A DNA stretch of 64,000 bases. It comes from Parahoeflea alexandrii. GTDB lineage: Bacteria; Pseudomonadota; Alphaproteobacteria; Rhizobiales; Rhizobiaceae. Where the stretch lies: the NCBI RefSeq assembly GCF_027214025.1, contig NZ_JAPWHB010000002.1, positions 682,001 to 746,000 of the forward strand, read 5' to 3'. Each line of letters starts with the position of its first letter. Positions within the stretch are counted from its first letter, which is position 1. Below, piece by piece: positions 53,912 through 62,125 of this stretch. The notes beneath the pieces were generated by a model, which saw only the letters and a program-made list of their open reading frames with translations, had not been told where the DNA came from and searched no databases. The translations under genes and the position numbers were made by a program.

Positions 53912-55551
53912 GCTGCCGTCCGCTTCTTCATGCCGCGAGTGTCTACCGTTGCCGGGTCCTGCACAAGCCTCTCGGCCAGCTCCTTGAGTTCCCGGCGCTG
54001 GATTTTCTGTGTCGATGTCAGTGGCAGGGCGTCGACAAAGGCGACATAGCCCGGCGCCTTGTAATAGGCGAGCTGCCCCAGGCACCAGCCGACAATCTCG
54101 AGGGCCAGCGCCTCGCCCGGCTCGCCGTCCACTTTCAGGCAGGCAAACACCTCGTCCCCGCGCACCGGATCGGCCACCGCCGCAACCGCGGCGGCCTTGA
54201 CCGCCGGATGCCGCATCAGCGCCGATTCGACTTCGACAGCGGCGATGTTCTCGCCCGATCGACGGATCACGTTCTTCTTGCGGTCGACGAAGAATATCGA
54301 GCCGTCTGCTTCCCGGCGGACGATGTCGCCGGTGTGAAACCAGCTGTCCGCCCAGGCTTCATCGGTGGCGTCAGCGTTCTTGAAATAGCCTGCGAAAAAT
54401 CCGCGGCGGGGATCCCTGCCCGCATGCCGGACCAGCAGCTCGCCCGGTCCGCTTTGGCTCACATAGCCGTCTGTATCGACGATCCGCGCCTCGAGTTCCG
54501 GCCCGGGCTTGCCCAGGCAGCTCTCGCCCACCCGGCGCGGCAGCCGGTTGGCGCAGATCACCGCCCCCGCACCGGTTTCCGTCATGGCCCAGGCCTCAAC
54601 CAGCGGAAAGCCGAAGCGGGCCTCGAATGCCGCATGGAGTTTCGGATCGACGCCTGCACCGAACCCGAACCGGACTGCATGGTCCCTGTCCGACTGCGCC
54701 TCCGGCGCGCCCATCAGCATCGACGGCATGACGCCGAGATAATGCAGGCATGTGGCACCGCTTTCGCGCACGCTGCGCCACCAGCTCGACGGATGAAACC
54801 GGTCGAGCACGGTCAGGCAGCCGCCGACGGCGACCATCGCCATGAAGGAATAGGCCATGGCGTTCATGTGAAAGATCGGCAGCGGCGTGATCATCCGCTC
54901 GCCACCGGTCGTCAGTGCGCAAAGCCCCCCGGCATTGGCATACCAGCGTCCGGCTTCAAGAAAATAGGTGTTGGTCAGTATGCAGCCCTTGGGGCTGCCG
55001 GTGGTGCCGGAGGTATAGAGCAGCGCTGCTTCCATCTCCTCGCCACCCAGTTCCTCGCCGCCCTCGTCTACGCGCAGCGCAACCGGCCCCGCTGTGCCGG
55101 GCTGGGGCACCGGATCCCCCGGCGCGATTACCGGAACCGAAAGCCCGGCTTCCCGGGCCGCAGCGGCGAGACCATCGCAACGATCCGCAAGCGCCACGAT
55201 CAGCGAAGGCTCAGAGTGTCCCGCCATATAGGTGAGTTCCGAATGCCTCAAGTCCGGATTGACCGGAACCACGGAGGCGCCGATCCGGTTGAGCGCAAGC
55301 AGCCAGACAAAAAACTGCGGCCGGTTTTCCAGAAGCAGCATGACCCGGAATCCCGGGCCATAGCCTTTCTGTTGCAGCGCCGCCGCAAGTTCCGTGACTT
55401 GCTCCTGTGCCTGCCGGTAGCTCGTCTCGCCGGGTTCGATGCCGTAGATCGCGGCCGTCTCCGCCATGACGTTGAACACGGGACGGTCCGGATAAAGCCC
55501 GGCGCTGGCGGCAAAGGCCTGCCAGATGGTCTGGGTTCCCGGCTCGATCAT
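53908..55551 (-). CDS. AMP-forming acyl-CoA ligase
   Basis: ANL-superfamily ligase of 547 aa. The P-loop is LLYTSGTTGSPKG near residue 180, EAWAMTETGA near 320 is the A5 motif, WFHTGDIVRREADG near 405 and the catalytic Lys lies in TSTQKIQRRELK near 520. It should activate a carboxylic acid to the CoA thioester that feeds the thiolase-like and SDR proteins. Overlaps the dioxygenase beta gene by 4 bases. Substrate unknown. Confidence 0.92.
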   Translation of the reverse strand: MIEPGTQTIWQAFAASAGLYPDRPVFNVMAETAAIYGIEPGETSYRQAQEQVTELAAALQQKGYGPGFRVMLLLENRPQFFVWLLALNRIGASVVPVNPDLRHSELTYMAGHSEPSLIVALADRCDGLAAAAREAGLSVPVIAPGDPVPQPGTAGPVALRVDEGGEELGGEEMEAALLYTSGTTGSPKGCILTNTYFLEAGRWYANAGGLCALTTGGERMITPLPIFHMNAMAYSFMAMVAVGGCLTVLDRFHPSSWWRSVRESGATCLHYLGVMPSMLMGAPEAQSDRDHAVRFGFGAGVDPKLHAAFEARFGFPLVEAWAMTETGAGAVICANRLPRRVGESCLGKPGPELEARIVDTDGYVSQSGPGELLVRHAGRDPRRGFFAGYFKNADATDEAWADSWFHTGDIVRREADGSIFFVDRKKNVIRRSGENIAAVEVESALMRHPAVKAAAVAAVADPVRGDEVFACLKVDGEPGEALALEIVGWCLGQLAYYKAPGYVAFVDALPLTSTQKIQRRELKELAERLVQDPATVDTRGMKKRTAA

Positions 55552-56027
55552 GGCAGCAGCTGGATGTTGCGGAAGGCCGCGTCGCAGTTGAGGATGTCGA
55601 CCCGCTTGTTGGCGATCCGGAGCTTGCCGTCAACCAGCGCGAGTTCGTGCCGCGCGGTCAGCGCCAGCAGGAACTGCTCGTCAAGCCGGGTCTCAACATA
55701 ATGCATGAAGGTCTTGGTCACGAAGGTTCCGGCGGCCTCGTCGATCTCGTCGACAAACGGACGCTGGATGACGTGATGACACCGGCTCTTGGGCTTCTGA
55801 GAGAAGGTGCGCGCCCCGTTGAGCCGCTCGACCCGCAATTTCAGCATGAACAGGTCTTCATACATCAGCGAGGTCACGTTCAGCGGATCGGTCTGGTTGT
55901 AATCGAGCGGCATCCAGTAGTGGCCATCCTTGAGCCACAGCGCGAGCCATTCATCGTAGCGCCCTTCATCGAGCATGCGCACTTCTTCATAGATGAAGTC
56001 GATCAGCTGATCCTTGGAAACACTCAT
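55548..56027 (-). CDS. ring-hydroxylating oxygenase, small (beta) subunit
   Basis: Protein of 159 aa with the SnoaL-like cone fold of Rieske oxygenase beta subunits. EVRMLDEGRYDEWLALWLKDGHYWMPL near the N-terminus and the C-terminal strands (ALVDGKLRIANKRVDIL) are typical. Structural partner of the alpha subunit in an (alpha-beta)3 complex; the genes overlap by 4 bases. Confidence 0.9.
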   Translation of the reverse strand: MSVSKDQLIDFIYEEVRMLDEGRYDEWLALWLKDGHYWMPLDYNQTDPLNVTSLMYEDLFMLKLRVERLNGARTFSQKPKSRCHHVIQRPFVDEIDEAAGTFVTKTFMHYVETRLDEQFLLALTARHELALVDGKLRIANKRVDILNCDAAFRNIQLLP

Positions 56028-57367
56028 TCCGCAGCCTCCCGGACATCGTCCATGTCAGAAATCATGAACTTGACCCAGGCATCGAACTGGTTGCGCATCT
56101 GCCGCTCCGTGGTGCCGTTTTCGACCTTTTCCTCGCTGAAGTCCTCATCCTCCTGGTAGAGCCGCTGGATGTTGACCCATTCCATTCCGTCAGACTGCAA
56201 CCCCTCCTGCGCCCGCTCGTACATTTCCAGATCGTCATGCCCGACGATCGACGTCGGCGCGTTGATCATGCGGTTGTACATCGCGGTGCGCGCGGTCAGC
56301 TGCTCGGGCCCGTCGACGAGGCGGTAGATGTAGCTCTCCACCAGCGTCTTGTCCGCCGCCAGCGGAATGAAAACGCGAAGCTGCTGGATCGGCCCCTTGA
56401 TCATGATGTTGGGGAAATAGACCGTGTTGTGGCGGTTTTCGCCCAGGATTGCTTTGGCCTTTTCCTCGCCATAGGCCTCGACCATCTTCTCCATGTATCC
56501 GGGAATGGCCGAGTAGTTGGAGTGGATCGAATGATGCACGCCGGTGTGGCCATGGCCGTTCGGCCAGGTCCGGATGCCCATGTTCTCGAAGAACTCGTAG
56601 GGCGACATGAAGGGTGCGATGATCTCCATTGCCGGCGGCAACGGCGTGCCTTCCGGCATGTCGAGTTCTTCCCACAGCTTGACCGCGGTACCGGCCGAAC
56701 TCTCGTGCGCCACCATCGGATGGCAGGTGTCGGTCTGGTTCTCGACCAGCATTTTCCAGTTGCAGTGATGCATGTATCTGAGCGGCGGCCCGGCGACCTC
56801 GAGCCTGCCCGCAGGCGAGCGGTCGACCATGTTGTCGATCGAAGACAGCGAACCGTCGAAGTACTCCTCGAACGAGATCCCGGTTTCGGCCAGGCGGCAG
56901 AAGATGAAGCCGCGGTAGTTCCTGACTTCACCTACGGCCTTCATGCCCTTGCCACTGTCGCTTTTGTCAAAGCCGGTGTTCTCGTAGCCCTTCTTAAGCG
57001 GGATCGCCAAGAGGCAGCCGTCGGTCTTGAAGGACCAGGCATGATAGGGACAGCGGAAGAACTTGCCGGTGTTGCCGGCCCTGTCGATGACGATCTTCGT
57101 GCCCTTGTGCGGGCAGCGATTGTGCAGCACATGCACCTCGCCGTCGCTGTGGCGAACCTGTATGACCGGCTGGTCACCCACTTGCGTGGAGAAATAGTCG
57201 CCCTTGTTCGGCGTCTGGCTTTCATGCCCGACAAACACCCACGCATTGGCAAACAGGTGCTTCATCTCGAGCTTGTAGATTTCCGGATCAATGTAGACGT
57301 CGCGATGGACCTCGTTGCCGCGAAAAAGGTCCCTGATCGCAGCCGGATTGTCTGAATATCGTGCCAT
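56024..57367 (-). CDS. Rieske ring-hydroxylating oxygenase, large (alpha) subunit
   Basis: Oxygenase of 447 aa. The [2Fe-2S] Rieske ligands are C85/H87 (RCPHKG) and C106/H109 (RCPYHAW). The mononuclear iron site has H216 and H221 with the bridging Asp D213 (ENQTDTCHPMVAH). Length, beta subunit and VanB-type reductase indicate a two- to three-component aromatic oxygenase, possibly in the benzoate/salicylate/anthranilate group. The substrate cannot be read from sequence. It begins 10 bases after the reductase stop. Confidence 0.92.
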   Translation of the reverse strand: MARYSDNPAAIRDLFRGNEVHRDVYIDPEIYKLEMKHLFANAWVFVGHESQTPNKGDYFSTQVGDQPVIQVRHSDGEVHVLHNRCPHKGTKIVIDRAGNTGKFFRCPYHAWSFKTDGCLLAIPLKKGYENTGFDKSDSGKGMKAVGEVRNYRGFIFCRLAETGISFEEYFDGSLSSIDNMVDRSPAGRLEVAGPPLRYMHHCNWKMLVENQTDTCHPMVAHESSAGTAVKLWEELDMPEGTPLPPAMEIIAPFMSPYEFFENMGIRTWPNGHGHTGVHHSIHSNYSAIPGYMEKMVEAYGEEKAKAILGENRHNTVYFPNIMIKGPIQQLRVFIPLAADKTLVESYIYRLVDGPEQLTARTAMYNRMINAPTSIVGHDDLEMYERAQEGLQSDGMEWVNIQRLYQEDEDFSEEKVENGTTERQMRNQFDAWVKFMISDMDDVREAAE

Positions 57368-57377
57368 TCCTACCTCC

Positions 57378-58352
57378 CTATAGATCGAGCACGAGGCGGG
57401 CGGATTTCGCCCGGCTCACGCAAATCTGCATGACTTTGCCTTCAGCCTTCTCGGCATCGCTGAGCACCACATCGCGGTGATCGGGCTCGCCCGCGATCAC
57501 CTCGGTCTGACAGATCCCGCAATCGCCGCGCAGACAGTCGTGAATGAGTTCGACGCCGCCTGCCTCGAGCACATCGATGATGGTCTTTCCGACCGGGATC
57601 TCGAAGACCTCGCCGGTCGCCCGGATCTCGACCTCGAAGGCCCTGTCACCAGCCTGCTCGGCGGCCGAGGCAAACAGTTCGAAATGGATCCGGTCCGGTG
57701 TAACGCCTGCCGCCTCCATCGCCGATTTCACCGCCTCGATCATGCCCTTGGGGCCGCAGACATAAACGTGCTCTTCCGGGCCGACTGATGCGGCCAGCGC
57801 GGCAATGTTCAACGCGGTTTCGGGCTGGTCATCGAAATGCAGGGTCAGTTGATCGCCAAACGCCTGTTCCAGCTCGTCCCGGTAGGCCATCGCCGCGCTG
57901 GTCCGTCCGGCATAGTGGAAGCGGAACGGAGTTTCATCGTGCTTGAGCGCGTTTGCCATGCTGACGATCGGCGTGACGCCGATGCCGCCGGCAATCAGCA
58001 GCGCCGGCTTGCCCGCAACCAGCGGAAAATCGTTGCCCGGCGGCAGGGCCAGGACCTCGTCATCAATAGCAAGATCGTGCATGTACCGCGACCCGCCGGT
58101 ACTCTGCGCCTCGAGCTGGACTGCAAATCGGTACCGGCCGACGCCGCTGCCCGGTGACACAGGCTCGAAATCGACGAGCGAATAGGACCGCTCTCCGGCC
58201 GGCAAACTGAACTTGACGTGAGCCCCGGGCGTGTAGCCGGCAAGCGCCCCACCGTCACTGCGGACAAATTCCAGCTGCCGAACGGTTTCCGTCAGCATGC
58301 GGGCAGACGCGACTTTCAATTTGACCGGCTCAAGCACTTCCCAGATCTCCAT
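57378..58352 (-). CDS. PDR/VanB-family oxygenase reductase
   Basis: Flavin-iron-sulfur reductase (324 aa), electron donor for the oxygenase. An FMN/FAD domain (RSYSLVDF near 53) and NAD domain (IAGGIGVTPIVSM near 118) are followed by a C-terminal plant-type [2Fe-2S] ferredoxin with C-x4-C-x2-C (DCLRGDCGIC) and the last Cys in MQICVSRA. The ATG at 58352 is the likely start; no strong ribosome-binding site is visible. First gene of the leftward operon. Confidence 0.88.
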   Translation of the reverse strand: MEIWEVLEPVKLKVASARMLTETVRQLEFVRSDGGALAGYTPGAHVKFSLPAGERSYSLVDFEPVSPGSGVGRYRFAVQLEAQSTGGSRYMHDLAIDDEVLALPPGNDFPLVAGKPALLIAGGIGVTPIVSMANALKHDETPFRFHYAGRTSAAMAYRDELEQAFGDQLTLHFDDQPETALNIAALAASVGPEEHVYVCGPKGMIEAVKSAMEAAGVTPDRIHFELFASAAEQAGDRAFEVEIRATGEVFEIPVGKTIIDVLEAGGVELIHDCLRGDCGICQTEVIAGEPDHRDVVLSDAEKAEGKVMQICVSRAKSARLVLDL

Positions 58353-58359
58353 TGCCAAG

Positions 58360-58375
58360 AAACATGAATTTTCAT
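58360..58375. promoter_or_regulatory. candidate MarR operator in reductase/MarR intergenic region
   Basis: AAACATGAA followed by the dyad ATGAA-TT-TTCAT (58364-58375). It lies just upstream of the reductase start, and the AAACATG core recurs (as CATGTTT) in the tandem repeats at 58986-59022 before the TRAP genes. Confidence 0.45.
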
Positions 58376-58454
58376 ATAAATCTTGTCAAGAGGTTTTTGT
58401 TGAAGATACACGAAGGGGATGCGATGAAAGCTCCCCTGAGAGCGCGGAATCCGG

Positions 58455-58970
58455 ATGAACAAGACAATCGAAAACCCCAACGACCCTTTTGTCCCAAACT
58501 ACCTGCTCTATCTTCTGGCGGCGGCAAGCGAGGCGGCAAGCGCGCGCTTTCACAGTCACGTTCGCACCCGCGGGCTGCGCGTTCCCGAGTGGCGCGTCAT
58601 GGCCTGCCTGACCGATACCGATGGCTCCATGGTCACCGAACTGGCGCGTTACGCCATGATCGAACAATCGCGCCTGACAAAGATTATCATCCAGATGGAT
58701 GCCCGCGGCCTGGTCAGCCGCCGAAGCGATCCGAAGGACGGTCGCCGCGTGCGGGTGTTCCTCACGCCGCAGGGGCGGACTCTTGCCGATGAACTGGTTG
58801 CGGACGCGAGAGCCCATGAACTGGAATTGCTCAAATCGTTCCACGGCGGCGATGGCACCGAAATCAAGGACACGTTGCGGGCATTGATCCGCCATCTCGA
58901 ATCCGACCAGTCCGGTCAAGGCGACAATACTGTTTCGCTCGCCAGAAACGCCGAAACTGCAGATTCATGA
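58455..58970 (+). CDS. MarR-family transcriptional regulator
   Basis: Winged-helix regulator of 171 aa. The core LRVPEWRVMACL, VTELARYAMIEQSRLTKIIIQM and the wing RRSDPKDGRRVRVFLTPQG are typical of MarR. It is divergent from the dioxygenase operon and followed by the TRAP genes, so it probably represses both, responding to an aromatic or acyl-CoA ligand. The ribosome-binding site is weak. Confidence 0.88.
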   Translation: MNKTIENPNDPFVPNYLLYLLAAASEAASARFHSHVRTRGLRVPEWRVMACLTDTDGSMVTELARYAMIEQSRLTKIIIQMDARGLVSRRSDPKDGRRVRVFLTPQGRTLADELVADARAHELELLKSFHGGDGTEIKDTLRALIRHLESDQSGQGDNTVSLARNAETADS

Positions 58971-58985
58971 AAAAGATGGATAGAT

Positions 58986-59022
58986 GACATTGCATGTTTT
59001 TATATGATATTGCATGTTTCTA
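58986..59022. promoter_or_regulatory. tandem 17-base repeats before the TRAP operon
   Basis: GACATTGCATGTTTTTA (58986-59002) and GATATTGCATGTTTCTA (59006-59022) differ at two positions and are spaced exactly 20 bases apart, about two helical turns. They lie 50-90 bases before the TRAP binding-protein start and are a likely binding site for the adjacent MarR protein. Confidence 0.6.
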
Positions 59023-59074
59023 GCGTCAAGGTCAGAAGATGACTATCTGACCGTCACTCACCGGGAGGAAGTGC

Positions 59075-60097
59075 ATGAAAAAGTTTGGGACCCTAATGGC
59101 AAGCACGATGCTGGCGGTTGGCTTTTCCGCCTCAGCAATGGCTGCGGACATCAATCTGACCATTTCAAGCTGGCTGCCGCCATCACATCCGATCAATGTC
59201 GACATGCTCGAGGGCCTCGTCGACATGATGGAAGAAGCCACTGACGGCAAGGTCAGCGGCGAGATCAAGTTGGGCCTTGCCCCCCCGCCGGCGCAGATGG
59301 ACCTGATTCTTGATGGTGCCGCCGATATTACCATCATCTTCAACGGCTACCAGCCGGGACGTTTCGTAGGCACCAAGCTGATCGAGCTTCCGGGCTATGA
59401 AGGCAATGCCGAAGCCGCATCCGTCGCCTATTGGCAGGCCCACGAGAAGTACCTGGCCAAGCTCGACGAGTTCAAGGGCACCAAGGTCATCGCGCTGACC
59501 ACCCATGGCCCCGGCCAGATCCACTCCAACAAGCCAGTCAACACCCTGGCCGATCTCAATGGCCTCAAGACCCGCCTCGGCGGCGGCGTTTCGGCCGATG
59601 TCGGCGCCGAACTCGGCCTGATCGGCATACAGGTGCCAGCTCCGAAGGTCTACGAGACGCTGTCTTCGGGCGCGGCCGACGCGGTTGCCATGAACATGGG
59701 CGAACGCCTCAGCTTCAAGCTCAACGAAGTCGCCAAGAATGTCTACGAAATGCCGGGCGGCTTCTACCGCGGCGCCTTTGCCGTGCTCATGAGCGAAGAC
59801 AAGTTCAACTCGATGCCTGACGATGTGAAGGCAGCGCTTGAATCAAAGGTCTTCGGTGAGCCCGCTTCCAAGATGATGGGCATCGCCTGGGACAAGAGCG
59901 ACGAAGCCGCACGCGAAGCCACCCTCGCCGCCGGTGACAACAAGATCGTCACCGCCAGCGAAGAGGACCAGGCCAAGTTCGCTGAAATGGCTGCGCGGGT
60001 GCGCACCAAGGTCCTCGCCGAGATCTCGGCGCTGGGGATCGATGCAGACGCCGCCCACGAAATGGTGGCATCGACAATGGCATCCTACGGCAAGTAA
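59075..60097 (+). CDS. dctP: TRAP transporter solute-binding protein (second system)
   Basis: Periplasmic protein of 340 aa. The signal peptide ends near SAMA-AD (residue 24). TISSWLPPSHPINVDMLEGL and LNGLKTRLGGGVSADVGAELG hold the typical DctP helix and the carboxylate-binding Arg. GGGAGGA precedes the ATG at 59075. It is unrelated in detail to the first TRAP binding protein and likely brings the substrate of the Rieske operon into the cell. Confidence 0.9.
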   Translation: MKKFGTLMASTMLAVGFSASAMAADINLTISSWLPPSHPINVDMLEGLVDMMEEATDGKVSGEIKLGLAPPPAQMDLILDGAADITIIFNGYQPGRFVGTKLIELPGYEGNAEAASVAYWQAHEKYLAKLDEFKGTKVIALTTHGPGQIHSNKPVNTLADLNGLKTRLGGGVSADVGAELGLIGIQVPAPKVYETLSSGAADAVAMNMGERLSFKLNEVAKNVYEMPGGFYRGAFAVLMSEDKFNSMPDDVKAALESKVFGEPASKMMGIAWDKSDEAAREATLAAGDNKIVTASEEDQAKFAEMAARVRTKVLAEISALGIDADAAHEMVASTMASYGK

Positions 60098-60103
60098 TAT
60101 CGT

Positions 60104-60133
60104 TGCGGGGGCATGCACCGCCCTGCCCCCGCA
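60104..60133 (+). other. GC stem-loop between dctP and dctQ (second TRAP system)
   Basis: TGCGGGGGCA (60104-60113) pairs perfectly with TGCCCCCGCA (60124-60133) around 10 bases. It is 7 bases after the binding-protein stop, the same position as in the first TRAP operon. No T-tract. Confidence 0.65.
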
Positions 60134-60156
60134 CACCCGCCTGCAAGGAGCCTTTC

Positions 60157-60663
60157 ATGAAATCCTTCGCCAGATTGCTGAACCGGTTGACGGAGTTGCC
60201 GATGCTCCTCGCCGCGGTAACCCTGTTCATCCTGATGGTGCTGACATTTGCCGATGTCATCATGCGCTCCACCTTCTCGGCCCCCATCGAGGCGGCCACC
60301 GAACTCACCCGCATCGCCATGGCGGTGATCGTCTTTGCCTCGCTGCCGGTTGTGTCCGGCCGCGCCGAGCATATCGTTGTCGACCTGCTCGATCCGATCT
60401 TCCTGCGCGCCGGCATCAAGCGCATTCTCGACGGGCTGATCATGCTGATCTGCGGCATTCTGTTGGTCTGGCCCGCCATGCGGTCGTTTGATCTGGCCAA
60501 CCGCGCCAGGAGTTACGGCGATCTGACCGAATATCTCTCGATCCCGGTGTTCTACATCACTTGGTTCATCGCCTTCATGACGCTGGTCACCGCAATCACG
60601 ATGGCGCTGCGCGGCATGGTGACTCTCTTCAAGCCAGACCTTCTCCGAGGCGCACATGATTGA
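60157..60663 (+). CDS. dctQ: TRAP transporter small permease (second system)
   Basis: Protein of 168 aa with four hydrophobic helices. TFADVIMRSTFSAPIEAATELTRIAMAVIVF and GRAEHIVVDLL are the DctQ marks. The ATG at 60157 has AAGGAG 6 bases upstream. It overlaps the large-permease gene by 8 bases. Confidence 0.9.
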   Translation: MKSFARLLNRLTELPMLLAAVTLFILMVLTFADVIMRSTFSAPIEAATELTRIAMAVIVFASLPVVSGRAEHIVVDLLDPIFLRAGIKRILDGLIMLICGILLVWPAMRSFDLANRARSYGDLTEYLSIPVFYITWFIAFMTLVTAITMALRGMVTLFKPDLLRGAHD

Positions 60664-61969
60664 ATCCATCATCGGTTTTGCCGCAGTGCTGCTTCTGGTG
60701 CTGCTGCGGATGCCCATTGCCTTTGCCATGGCCATCGTCGGCATGGCCGGCATGACCTACGAAACCAATTTCACCGCGGCGATCTCGCTGGTGTCCCGGC
60801 TGATCATCGACACCAGCCAGGATTACGGGCTTTCCGTGGTGCCGCTGTTCATCCTGATGGGCCTGTTCGTCAACAAGGGCGGCATCAGCCGCGAACTCTA
60901 CCAGGTCTCCAACGCCTTTCTCGGCCATTTCCGCGGCGGCCTCGCAATGGCCACCATTGCCGCCTGCGGCGGCTTTGCCGCCATCTGCGGCTCGTCGCTC
61001 GCCACCGCCGCCACCATGTCCAAGGTGGTGATGCCGGAAATGCGAAAACTCGGCTATTCCGATGAGCTGTCCTCGGCTTCGATCGCCGCCGGTGGAACGC
61101 TGGGGATCCTGATCCCTCCATCAGTCATCCTGGTGATCTATGGCCTGCTCACCGAAACCTCGATCGGCAAGCTGTTCATCGCCGGCATCATTCCCGGCAT
61201 CCTCGGCATCGTGTTCTACCTGGTGGCCGTACAAATCTCGGTCTTCCGCAATCCCGCGGCCGGTCCGGCCGGCCGGCGCTTCAGCCTCGGCGAGAAAATG
61301 CAGGCCCTGCGCGGGGTCTGGTCGGTGCTCTTGCTGTTCTTCCTGGTGATCGGCGGACTCTACGGCGCGCTCGATTTCTGGCCGCTCCACCTCACCTTCT
61401 CCCCCACGGAAGCCGCGGGCATGGGCGCCATGGGCGCTTTCTTGATCGCCCTGTTCCGCGGATCACTGTCGGTCGGCGAGACAATGACCGTTCTCAAGGA
61501 AACCGCCTCCACCACCGCGCAGCTGTTCAGCGTTCTCATCGGCGCCTGGATCTTCTCCAACTTCGTCAACTACGCAGGCCTGCCCGAAGGCCTCAAGGAG
61601 ATGATCGTCAGCGCCGACCTGTCGCCCTGGCTCGTGATGACGGTGATCCTCCTGATCTATGTGGCGCTCGGCTGCGTGTTTGAGAGCCTCTCCATGCTGC
61701 TCCTGACCGTACCGATCTTCTTCCCGATCGTTGTCGGGCTCGGCTACGACCCGGTCTGGTTCGGCATTGTCGTCGTGGTGGTGACCGAAATCAGCCTGAT
61801 CACCCCGCCGGTCGGCCTCAACGTCTTCATCCTGAAGAGCGTCGTCGGCGACATCTCGGTCGGGACCATCTTCAAGGGCGTCACGCCATTCTGGATGATG
61901 GACATCGTCAGGCTGCTGATCCTTGTGCTGTTTCCCTGGCTGGTGCTGTTCCTGCCCTCGCAGATGTAG
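60656..61969 (+). CDS. dctM: TRAP transporter large permease (second system)
   Basis: Protein of 437 aa with about 12 helices. AAICGSSLATAATMSKVVMPEMRKLGYS, GTLGILIPPSVILVIYG and ISLITPPVGLNVFILKS are DctM hallmarks. Works with the two upstream genes. Confidence 0.92.
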   Translation: MIESIIGFAAVLLLVLLRMPIAFAMAIVGMAGMTYETNFTAAISLVSRLIIDTSQDYGLSVVPLFILMGLFVNKGGISRELYQVSNAFLGHFRGGLAMATIAACGGFAAICGSSLATAATMSKVVMPEMRKLGYSDELSSASIAAGGTLGILIPPSVILVIYGLLTETSIGKLFIAGIIPGILGIVFYLVAVQISVFRNPAAGPAGRRFSLGEKMQALRGVWSVLLLFFLVIGGLYGALDFWPLHLTFSPTEAAGMGAMGAFLIALFRGSLSVGETMTVLKETASTTAQLFSVLIGAWIFSNFVNYAGLPEGLKEMIVSADLSPWLVMTVILLIYVALGCVFESLSMLLLTVPIFFPIVVGLGYDPVWFGIVVVVVTEISLITPPVGLNVFILKSVVGDISVGTIFKGVTPFWMMDIVRLLILVLFPWLVLFLPSQM

Positions 61970-62090
61970 AACGCACACCGGCGATACGGTGAGTGAATCC
62001 CGATGAAAATGCAGGCTTACCGGAGGTTGGCACCACCCTCCGGACCAACGGCTTGCCGCTTTCGCTTGACCTCACCCGGCCATCGGACTA

Positions 62091-62114
62091 TTTTTTGAGT
62101 AGACACTCAAAAAA
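62091..62114. promoter_or_regulatory. perfect palindrome before the second Rieske gene
   Basis: TTTTTTGAGT (62091-62100) and ACTCAAAAAA (62105-62114) form a 10-base perfect dyad with a 4-base spacer, 12 bases before the start codon. The TTGAGT half-sites resemble TetR-type operators. A regulator bound here would block initiation; none is encoded directly beside it in this window. Confidence 0.6.
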
Positions 62115-62125
62115 ATAGGTGCCCG

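Noticed and set aside
53776-55701. 641-residue plus-strand open frame opposite the acyl-CoA ligase and thiolase-like genes
   Set aside because: Antisense to two genes with clear catalytic motifs; composition rich in Arg/His/Gly, no domain. High-GC shadow.
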